From NCBI GenBank assembly GCA_915069725.1, contig CAJZFF010000098.1:1-6604 (forward strand): a stretch of 6,604 nt of DNA, in the 5' to 3' direction. The notes beneath the pieces were generated by a model. That model searched no databases, was not told the origin of the DNA, and worked only from the letters and a program-made list of their open reading frames with translations. Shown piece by piece: positions 1 through 5,685 of this stretch. Source of the stretch: an uncultured Actinomyces sp. (GTDB lineage Bacteria; Actinomycetota; Actinomycetes; Actinomycetales; Actinomycetaceae). The position numbers and the translations under genes were made by a program. Position 1 is the stretch's first letter. Every line of letters begins with the position of its first letter.

Positions 1-291
1 TCTGCTGGGGCTGCCGGGTCTGCGGCGTCCGAGGAGGCCGCGCCTGCGACTCCGCCGCAGGGGTGGAGGCCGGTTCATGTGCCTGCTCCTACGTACACGC
101 TCGCGGCCCGTGCGCCGCGACGCTCCTACGACGAGCTGGAGCAGGAGCCCCACCCCTCGGCGCCGGTGCCCTCCCGGCCGCGCAACGTGCGGAGCCTGCC
201 CACCGAGGGCGTGGAGAGGGAGGAGATCGAATTCCACCCCATCGACCTCGATGCGGTGCTGGAGAAGCGCCGCACCGCTGCGGGGGCCTAG
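1..291 (+). CDS. GlpR/SepX-like protein, C-terminal fragment (5' end outside window)
   Basis: The frame is open from base 1 and ends with TAG at 289-291, giving about 96 residues of a C-terminus. The visible part is rich in Ala, Pro, Arg and Glu and has no membrane segment. It contains the stretch GWRPVHVPAPTYTLAARAPR (residues 21-40) and ends with IDLDAVLEKRR followed by a short tail. From memory, a W-x-PV-x-VP-x-PTY-x(4)-APR block and a DLDAVLxRRR end are typical of the actinobacterial single-pass membrane protein annotated as gephyrin-like molybdotransferase receptor GlpR, called SepX in Streptomyces, which links the MoeA-like protein Glp to the cell division machinery. In several actinobacteria this gene lies beside a tRNA-Ala gene, as here. 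The membrane anchor would be in the missing N-terminal part. The family call rests on short motifs only. A sampled line (121-180) is 78% GC, much higher than the mod-res genes downstream. Confidence 0.6.
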   Translation, partial: SAGAAGSAASEEAAPATPPQGWRPVHVPAPTYTLAARAPRRSYDELEQEPHPSAPVPSRPRNVRSLPTEGVEREEIEFHPIDLDAVLEKRRTAAGA

Positions 292-321
292 GGCTAGGGA
301 GAAGGAGAGGCCGGGGAGACA

Positions 322-336
322 GGCGCCGGAGGCGCT
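322..336 (+). terminator. Short GC stem-loop after the GlpR-like gene, possible terminator
   Basis: GCGCC (323-327) pairs perfectly with GGCGC (331-335) around a GGA loop, and an outer G322-T336 wobble adds a sixth pair. It lies about 30 bases after the stop codon of the upstream gene. No T-run follows, so this is at best a non-canonical terminator of the kind often proposed in high-GC actinobacteria, and it could be chance in such GC-rich sequence. Confidence 0.25.
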
Positions 337-397
337 CTGCAGGGGGCCAGGGCGAAGGGTGCGTGGTGTCCGGTGCCGCGACTCACGAACCGTCGGG

Positions 398-428
398 TTG
401 CGTGCGCGGGGCGCGCGAGTGCTACGCT
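398..428 (+). promoter_or_regulatory. Likely promoter of tRNA-Ala
   Basis: A TANNNT-type -10 box, TACGCT (423-428), lies 13 bases before the mature tRNA 5' end, which leaves room for a start site near 434-436 and a short 5' leader. A candidate -35 box, TTGCGT (398-403), sits 19 bases upstream, slightly longer than ideal. The -10 position is the stronger part of the call; the -35 is tentative. Confidence 0.4.
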
Positions 429-441
429 TGACTTGGTCTTC

Positions 442-514
442 GGGGCTATGGCGCAGTTGGTAGCGCGTCTCGTTCGCAATGAGAAGGTCGGGGGTTCGAA
501 TCCCCCTAGCTCCA
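442..514 (+). tRNA. tRNA-Ala, anticodon CGC
   Basis: A complete 73-base cloverleaf can be drawn. The acceptor stem GGGGCTA (442-448) pairs with TAGCTCC (507-513), and the D stem is GCGC/GCGC (451-454 with 463-466). The anticodon stem TCTCG/TGAGA (468-472 with 480-484) holds the loop TTCGCAA with anticodon CGC at 475-477. The variable loop is AGGTC, the T stem is GGGGG/CCCCC (490-494 with 502-506), and the T loop is TTCGAAT. The third acceptor pair is G-T, matching the G3-U70 pair that is the main alanine identity element, and the discriminator base is A514. The anticodon reads GCG alanine codons. No CCA is encoded; the next bases are CTCC. The tRNA lies between a conserved actinobacterial gene and a restriction-modification cassette, a typical position for an integration hotspot, although no repeat of its 3' end is visible downstream within the window. 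Confidence 0.97.
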
Positions 515-533
515 CTCCTTCTTTGAGTAACTC

Positions 534-568
534 GGGTCTCCAACGTACGAAAGCGTGTTTGGGGACCC
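534..568 (+). terminator. Long inverted repeat downstream of tRNA-Ala, candidate terminator
   Basis: GGGTCTCCAA (534-543) pairs with TTGGGGACCC (559-568) over ten positions, nine Watson-Crick and one T-G wobble, around a 15-base loop. It begins 20 bases after the mature tRNA 3' end, where a terminator or 3' processing structure would be expected. The following bases (AAACTTGTTC) are not a T-run, so it would not be a classical intrinsic terminator. It could equally be a remnant of a mobile-element end. Confidence 0.4.
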
Positions 569-610
569 AAACTTGTTCAGCGCATTGCTGAGGCTGGTGG
601 TTGTGATCGT

Positions 611-645
611 CCGGTAACTAAGTGGTGCTGGCATCCGCCGGTAAC
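611..645. repeat. Direct repeat CCGGTAAC, two copies 27 bases apart
   Basis: CCGGTAACTAAG begins at 611 and CCGGTAACATAAG at 638. The shared core is eight bases, with a further TAAG displaced by one base. The copies start 27 bases apart, not a whole number of helical turns, and the second overlaps the candidate -10 region (TAAGAT, 647-652). A regulator-binding site is possible, but an eight-base repeat can easily be chance. Confidence 0.25.
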
Positions 646-710
646 ATAAGATTGCGCCCCCATCTGCACAACTTAAGACGCGTGTTGGCGCGGAGGAGAG
701 TCAGCACGGC

Positions 711-797
711 ATGACATTGTTCAGTACCAGGTGGTCGCATGGCCCCAGCAGTACAAGGCGTAACCGTGATATCCATCTTCAGGAGGTTGCCCGATGA
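711..797 (+). CDS. Small hypothetical ORF overlapping the mod start (possible leader peptide)
   Basis: ATG at 711 opens a 28-codon frame starting MTLFSTRWSHGPSSTRRNR and ending IHLQEVAR. Its TGA stop (795-797) overlaps the mod start in the four-base ATGA arrangement (794-797). A purine-rich GGAGGAGAG (692-700) precedes the ATG by 10 bases, a little far for an ideal Shine-Dalgarno. The peptide is basic (five Arg, two His) and I recognise no family. The frame is open upstream back to 645, so the true start could differ or the frame could be a decayed remnant. The stop/start overlap is typical of translationally coupled genes, but mod has its own strong ribosome binding site, so coupling is not required. 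Confidence 0.25.
   Translation: MTLFSTRWSHGPSSTRRNRDIHLQEVAR
781..786 (+). promoter_or_regulatory. Ribosome binding site of mod
   Basis: A perfect AGGAGG lies seven bases before the ATG at 794. This fixes the mod start and argues against the later in-frame methionine codons. Confidence 0.85.
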
Positions 798-2773
798 CCC
801 CGTCGGTGTCGGATGAGACGAGAGATAGTCAGTCTGAGTTGCTTGTGCAGCTGCGTGATCTTGTGCCGAGTGCCTTCCTCGATGGGGAGCTCGACCGGGA
901 TACACTGCTTGAAGCGTTGGGGCTTTGTGGTGAGTCGAAGTCGTCCTTCTCTTTCACCTGGCCGGGCATTGACCGTGCTCGGCAGGATGCGCGCATCCCG
1001 ACGACGGCCACACTGATCCCGGATGAGGACGCCTCACTGCGCTGGCCTGAGGCGCGTGACGTCCTGATTGAGGGTGACAACCTACAGGTGCTCAAGCTTC
1101 TGAAGAACGGCTACTCGCGCGCGGTCAAGTTGATCTACATCGACCCGCCGTACAACACGGGCGACACATTCACCTATAACGATGACTTCGCGGTGCCTGA
1201 GCGTCAGTACCTTGAGGAGACCGGCCAGGTTGATGAATTGGGCAACGCCACGACCAGCCGGATTGAGACCGGTGGGCGTAAGCATGCGCCGTGGTTGACC
1301 ATGATGTTCCCTCGTCTGGCGCTGGCACGTCACCTGCTGCGCCGCGACGGCGTCATTCTTGTCTCTATTGATGACAACGAGTTTCATCACCTCCGACTGC
1401 TACTGGATGCTATCTTCGGAGCTGAAAACTTTATCGCCAGTTTCGTTTGGAATGGCGGGCGCAAGAATGATGCTCGACAGGTTTCAGTAGGACATGACTA
1501 CATCGTGGCCTATGCCCGGGACCATGCTTACCTGCGTGCGCAAGACGCGCGATGGCGTGAGCGAAAGGATGGTCTCGACGAGATCTATACGCGGGTTGAA
1601 GAGTTGAGAGATAAGTACAAGTCCGACTATGTCAAGATCCGCAAGGAACTTATGAAATGGTTCCGTTCGCTACCTGTCGAGCACCCGTCGAAAGCGCATG
1701 AGCACTTCAACTATGTAGACGAGCGTGGTATCTATTTCCCTGATAACCTTCGCAGTCCGAACCCCCGCCCAAATCTTGTTTTTGACTTCAAAGGTTATAA
1801 GCCTCACCAGAACGGTTGGGCATACAGTCGTGAACGGATGGAACAGCTTGACGCTGATGGCCGGATCTACTACCCGGAGTCAACCGAACAGCGGCTCAAG
1901 ATTAAATCGTATTTGCATGAGCATGAGCAGTGGGCGCCGTGCTCGGTGTTCTACAGAGATCGGCGCGCAGCATCTAAGGCGCTCGACAGTCTCATGAGTG
2001 CAAATGTATTCGACTATCCAAAGGACATTGAGGTATTGGCTCGACTCTTCCACGCTATTACCGATGATGGCGACCTGATCCTCGACTTCTTCGCGGGCTC
2101 TGGCTCCACGGGACAGGCGGTGTGGGAACAGAACCCGAAAGATGGCAAGATGCGGCGTTGGGTTCTGGTGCAGGTACCGGAAAAACCTGATGTGTCCGAG
2201 GAATCGGGTAGGAATGCGTTGGCTGCCGGATACAAGACGATCTTCGAGGTGACGACAGAGCGCCTTCGCCGTGCGGCGGCATTGTTGCAGCAGGAGACAC
2301 CTGATGCAACGCAGTTGGGTTTTCGGATTTTCCGCGCGCGTCCAACGAACCTTATTATCGAAAAGCCGATCGTAGCGACGCTGGAGTTGACTGGGCAGAG
2401 TTACTTGACGCAGGTGCTCGACCACACGACAGGCGCTCCGGTGGTTGATGGTGCGAAACCGCTCGACGTTGCGTGGGAGGTGGCGCTCAAGGCCACCGGT
2501 ACAAAACTCGATGCGCGCGTGACGACGCATGACTTGGACGGCACGATCGTCTACGAGTTCACCCCTGCTGAGGACAATGCGTCCACAGCGCGTCTTTTGA
2601 TCTCCCTCGATGCGTTCTCGCTGGCGACTGCGGATGCGCTGGGTCTGAGAGACGACGACACCCTGATTCTTCGTGGTGACCAGGTTGAGGACTCAGTGAC
2701 GCTGACACTGGCGCCGCGGTTGCGGTCGAAGCTGATTCTACTGGAACGGGTGCCTCGTGAAGTTTCGCTTTGA
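794..2773 (+). CDS. mod: Type III restriction-modification DNA methyltransferase (Mod subunit), adenine-N6 specific
   Basis: This 659-residue protein transfers a methyl group from S-adenosylmethionine to the N6 of adenine within a short asymmetric site, and in type III enzymes it also supplies the recognition function for Res. The catalytic motif IV, DPPY, is at residues 117-120 (in LIYIDPPYNTG). The conserved GVILVSIDDNE block is at about 186-196. The SAM-binding motif I, DFFAGSGSTG, is at 431-440, followed by VQVPEKP at about 459-465. Motif IV before motif I is the beta-class order of type III Mod proteins. Residues about 215-400 form the variable target-recognition segment, with a charged helical stretch at about 254-292. 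VFDYPKDIEVLARLF (405-419) fits motif X. The remaining C-terminal part probably serves dimer or Res contacts. Length is normal for the family. The start follows a perfect AGGAGG. The stop lies 17 bases inside res, so the two are co-transcribed. The specificity segment is markedly lower in GC than the rest of the gene. Recognition sequence cannot be read from the protein. Confidence 0.95.
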   Translation: MTPSVSDETRDSQSELLVQLRDLVPSAFLDGELDRDTLLEALGLCGESKSSFSFTWPGIDRARQDARIPTTATLIPDEDASLRWPEARDVLIEGDNLQVLKLLKNGYSRAVKLIYIDPPYNTGDTFTYNDDFAVPERQYLEETGQVDELGNATTSRIETGGRKHAPWLTMMFPRLALARHLLRRDGVILVSIDDNEFHHLRLLLDAIFGAENFIASFVWNGGRKNDARQVSVGHDYIVAYARDHAYLRAQDARWRERKDGLDEIYTRVEELRDKYKSDYVKIRKELMKWFRSLPVEHPSKAHEHFNYVDERGIYFPDNLRSPNPRPNLVFDFKGYKPHQNGWAYSRERMEQLDADGRIYYPESTEQRLKIKSYLHEHEQWAPCSVFYRDRRAASKALDSLMSANVFDYPKDIEVLARLFHAITDDGDLILDFFAGSGSTGQAVWEQNPKDGKMRRWVLVQVPEKPDVSEESGRNALAAGYKTIFEVTTERLRRAAALLQQETPDATQLGFRIFRARPTNLIIEKPIVATLELTGQSYLTQVLDHTTGAPVVDGAKPLDVAWEVALKATGTKLDARVTTHDLDGTIVYEFTPAEDNASTARLLISLDAFSLATADALGLRDDDTLILRGDQVEDSVTLTLAPRLRSKLILLERVPREVSL

Positions 2774-5528
2774 TGATCAGCCGCACCAGTCGGCCGCCGT
2801 TTCCGCGGTGGTCGACCTGTTTGAGGGTGCCCTCGTGCCGCCGCGCGACACGCTTGCTGCACAGGTGCCTGGGGCAGACGGGCACAAGGGCTTCGCGCTG
2901 GAGCGCTCCGTCCTCACTGACAATCTGAAGACGATTACGGCTCGTGAGGCCGTTGATCCGCAGGCCCAACTTGAGTTGCTTGCAGAGACAGATCTCGAGG
3001 GTACAGAGCGGGAGTTCCCGAATTTCTCGGTCGAGATGGAGACTGGCACGGGTAAGACGTATGTCTATATCTCGACGGCGCTGCGCTTAGCGGAGTTGTA
3101 TGGGCTGCGGAAGTTCGTCATCCTGGTTCACTCGATCGCGATCCGTGCGGGCGTGGTCAAGACATTCGAGCAGACCGAGGAGCACTTCCGCCTGAAGTAT
3201 CCCGGCGTCCCGTACAAGTGGGGTGTGCTGGGGGAGAACTCGGCATTGAACGACTTCGCCGAACCGTCGGGTACAGTGCAGTTTCTGGTCGCGAGTGTGC
3301 AGGCTCTGGACAAACCCGAGAAGAACACGCTGTATGCCAGTGCTGAGCAGCCGCAGTTATGGGGCGATTCGCTGAGCGGTGTGCAGCAGATTTCGAAGGC
3401 TCGCCCTGTCGTCCTGATCGATGAGCCGCAGAACATGGCGACGCCGCTCCGCCGTCAGGCGATTGCCACCCTGAACCCGCTGGTGGCGCTGCGATACAGC
3501 GCGACCCATAAAGAACCGTTCAACCTTGTGCATCGGCTTGGACCGAAGCAGGCCGCCGATGCAGGCTTGGTCAAGCGGGTGTCGGTCAAGGGCATCGTCG
3601 CTGGCGAGGATGGCAAGCCCTATATCCGTCTCGACAAGCTCCGGAGCGTCCGCAAGCGACTGATGGCCGAGGCGGTCATTGACAAGGCCGGTGGCAAGCG
3701 GGTGCCGGTGGTGCTGCAGAGCGGCACCGACCTGTTCGAGGAGTCCGGCAAACTGCCGCAGTACCGTGGGCTGGTGGTTGACAGCATTGAACGCAAGCCC
3801 GACCGGGTGGTTTTCGAGAACAAACTCGTAGTTCAGGTCGGGACTGAGACCGGGGTAGACGCCGAGGCTGTCTGGCGTGATCAGATCCGTTACACCATCC
3901 GCACTCACTTAGCACGCCAGGGACAAATCGATTCGATGAACCGTGGTGTCAAGGTGCTGTCGCTGTTCTTCGTCGAGAGCGTGGCTGACTACGTCGGTGA
4001 CCAGGCTGTGCTGCCCGCGATGTTTGACAAGCTGTTCCGTGAGGAGTGGCTGCGTGCAGGCCATCCTGAGAGCGAGATGCCCGACCCTGCCGAGCTGCGG
4101 GTAGCCTACTTCCCATCTACCAAGACGGGCATCCTGAAGGACACGTCGGGTCGAGCATCAGATGCTGAGCTAGAGGCGCGGGCGTACGAAGAGATCATCG
4201 CTAACAAGGAACTTATTCTCGATCGCGCCAACCCGCGCGCGTTCATCTTCTCTCACTCTGCACTCAAGGAAGGTTGGGACAACCCGAACGTCTTCCAGGT
4301 TGGCTTTCTGCGCCATACCCGCTCGGAGCTTGAGCGTCGCCAGCAGATCGGCCGTGGCCTGCGTTTGCCGGTCGACCAGAACGGTCACCGAGTGATGGAC
4401 CAGGACATCAACCGGCTAACGCTTATCGTTGACGAAGCGTTCACGGAGTTCCGTGACGGTCTGAACGCCGAGTACGTAGCCTCGGGTGGCTCCGGTGAAA
4501 CTGGACCCGACATCGACAATGCCGACAACGAGGTCATCATCCGCAGGCGCCCTACCCTGTTTGAAAGCCACGAGTTTGCTGAACTGTGGAAGCGTATACG
4601 TTATAAGGCGAACTACCGCGTCACAGTCGATCCGGACGTACTCTGTATCGTGGTCGCAGCATCTGAACACCTGGCTGACCTTGAATTCATTGAGCGTCGG
4701 GCCAACGTTGTGCAGTCTGCAGATCTCGTCTACGACGATGAGGGACACGTCATTACAGCAGACTCTGCCGTGGCCGAATCGCGTGGTGAACGCATCGTCG
4801 TCGCAGGCCAGCGCCTACCTGATGTTGTGCAGCTCATCGAGGATCAGTTGCAGTATGGCAAGTTTCCGCTTCAGCTCACTCGCCCGACTCTGGCTGGTAT
4901 AGTGCGCGAGATTCTGAACTATCCTGACCGTGAATACGCTCGGCACGTGCTCGACGATCCTGACCGCTGGGCACGTATTGTGGCGAATGCCGTCCGCATC
5001 GAGGCGATCGAGCAGATGGTGCGCGGTATCAACTACGAACCTCTCGATGAGACGGAGTGGTGGGACGCCGAGGTCGTGTTCCTCGAGGTTGAGTCGAAGA
5101 CCCCATCTCAGTCGTTGCCTAGTAATCCTGATCCTCAGAGTGGCATCATCGCTGCGCCTAAGGGTGGCGTGAACCTGTACGACCACGTTGACTATGACAG
5201 CCATGTCGAGCGAGCTTTCGCCGCCCAGCTCGAGAATGATCGCGATCACGTTAAGCTATTCACCAAGTTGCCGCGCCGCTTCCGTGTCCGGACGCCTGTC
5301 GGTGAGTACTCGCCAGATTGGGCCATCGTCTACGACGAGGATGGCACGCAGCGGCTCTACCTCGTCCGCGAGACCAAGGATACTCGCAACCTCGATGATC
5401 TAGGCTGGGATGAGGCAATGCGCATCCGCTTTGCTGAGCGTCACTTTGATGCTGCACCGAGAGGGGTGGTTGACTATAATTTCACCACCGATAAGCGTGG
5501 GGTGTTGGTCGGCGAATCTGAAGGGTGA
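2757..5528 (+). CDS. res: Type III restriction endonuclease (Res subunit): SF2 helicase plus PD-ExK nuclease
   Basis: This 923-residue protein is the translocating and cutting subunit that joins Mod to cleave DNA with unmodified, head-to-head sites, using ATP. The N-terminus MKFRFDDQPHQ, with VVDLFEG following, is the usual Res opening with a Q-tip-like glutamine. SF2 motifs follow in order: Walker A ETGTGKT at 95-101, Walker B-type DEPQ at 222-225, SATH at 249-252, GWDNP at 506-510, and the arginine-finger motif QIGRGLR at 530-536. The C-terminal nuclease shows SHVERAF with Glu818, then SPD (852-854) and ETK (872-874), which form the PD-ExK catalytic core. All key residues are present and the frame is unbroken. 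Length is at the short end for this family, which is often nearer 950-1000. The GTG start at 2757 lies inside mod, behind a weak GGAACGGG (2743-2750). The 17-base overlap suggests translation coupled to Mod, which would help ensure methylase is made before nuclease. The gene is followed closely by a truncated ORF and an insertion sequence. Confidence 0.95.
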   Translation: MKFRFDDQPHQSAAVSAVVDLFEGALVPPRDTLAAQVPGADGHKGFALERSVLTDNLKTITAREAVDPQAQLELLAETDLEGTEREFPNFSVEMETGTGKTYVYISTALRLAELYGLRKFVILVHSIAIRAGVVKTFEQTEEHFRLKYPGVPYKWGVLGENSALNDFAEPSGTVQFLVASVQALDKPEKNTLYASAEQPQLWGDSLSGVQQISKARPVVLIDEPQNMATPLRRQAIATLNPLVALRYSATHKEPFNLVHRLGPKQAADAGLVKRVSVKGIVAGEDGKPYIRLDKLRSVRKRLMAEAVIDKAGGKRVPVVLQSGTDLFEESGKLPQYRGLVVDSIERKPDRVVFENKLVVQVGTETGVDAEAVWRDQIRYTIRTHLARQGQIDSMNRGVKVLSLFFVESVADYVGDQAVLPAMFDKLFREEWLRAGHPESEMPDPAELRVAYFPSTKTGILKDTSGRASDAELEARAYEEIIANKELILDRANPRAFIFSHSALKEGWDNPNVFQVGFLRHTRSELERRQQIGRGLRLPVDQNGHRVMDQDINRLTLIVDEAFTEFRDGLNAEYVASGGSGETGPDIDNADNEVIIRRRPTLFESHEFAELWKRIRYKANYRVTVDPDVLCIVVAASEHLADLEFIERRANVVQSADLVYDDEGHVITADSAVAESRGERIVVAGQRLPDVVQLIEDQLQYGKFPLQLTRPTLAGIVREILNYPDREYARHVLDDPDRWARIVANAVRIEAIEQMVRGINYEPLDETEWWDAEVVFLEVESKTPSQSLPSNPDPQSGIIAAPKGGVNLYDHVDYDSHVERAFAAQLENDRDHVKLFTKLPRRFRVRTPVGEYSPDWAIVYDEDGTQRLYLVRETKDTRNLDDLGWDEAMRIRFAERHFDAAPRGVVDYNFTTDKRGVLVGESEG

Positions 5529-5533
5529 CGTCT

Positions 5534-5605
5534 GTGCAGTTGTCGCTGTATCTCGATTTGAAAGTGTTCGATACTCCGGAAGCTAATGTGGCTCTTCGCG
5601 TTTGA
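5534..5605 (+). pseudogene. 5' remnant of an unrecognised third gene after res, cut by the ISL3 element
   Basis: GTG at 5534 lies six bases after the res stop, with GAAGGG (5520-5525) placed eight bases upstream as a reasonable ribosome binding site. The frame reads MQLSLYLDLKVFDTPEANV and reaches the insertion-sequence left end at 5590 in mid-codon. It then runs a few codons into the element and stops at TGA 5603-5605. Only about 18 native codons remain, and I recognise no family; the alternating hydrophobic residues look like a beta strand of an ordinary folded protein. The tight spacing after res suggests a third operon member that the insertion inactivated, with its 3' part beyond the window if it survives. 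It may instead be a chance frame, as 18 codons prove little. Confidence 0.4.
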
Positions 5606-5608
5606 GGG
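5590..5608 (+). repeat. Left terminal inverted repeat of the ISL3-family element
   Basis: The end begins GGCTCTTCGCG, resembling the GGCTCTTCCG start I recall for corynebacterial ISL3 elements such as the IS31831 group. Its right-hand partner is not in the window, so the repeat length is unverified. Confidence 0.65.
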
Positions 5609-5685
5609 TGTGGTAGCTGGAGCCTATTGAAGTGCGTAGGTGGGGTGGGTGCGTCGTTGCGGTGGGTAGGGGTCGAGATCCGCCG

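Larger units (their letters stand above)
515..793. other. Spacer between tRNA-Ala and mod
   Basis: This 279-base spacer holds the hairpin at 534-568, a direct repeat CCGGTAAC at 611-618 and 638-645, a possible -10 box TAAGAT (647-652) without a convincing -35 partner, a small ORF (711-797) reaching into the mod start, and the mod ribosome binding site at 781-786. A second chance-sized ORF starts at ATG 739 behind AGGTGG and runs about 25 codons into mod. No integrase, tRNA-derived repeat or recognisable regulator is present. The mod-res promoter must lie here if the operon has its own, but I cannot place it firmly. Confidence 0.6.

Noticed and set aside
63..463. Two overlapping plus-strand frames of about 125 codons across the GlpR-like tail and spacer
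   Set aside because: They are out of frame with the GlpR-like tail, are Arg/Gly/Ala-rich, and one runs into the tRNA gene. They are shadows.
739..816. 25-codon ORF from ATG 739 (AGGTGG upstream) running into mod
   Set aside because: It is short, overlaps mod out of frame, matches no family, and competes with the better-placed frame ending in the ATGA overlap.
1915..1930. Tandem GCATGA repeat in mod as a possible phase-variation tract
   Set aside because: Only about two and a half copies are present, and the unit is six bases, so slippage would keep the frame. No longer repeat or homopolymer tract of phase-variable type is seen in mod.
1880..2530. 216-codon minus-strand frame inside mod
   Set aside because: It is fully covered by a sense frame with SAM-binding and C-terminal Mod sequence, has no motif of its own, and is typical of GC-rich antisense openness.
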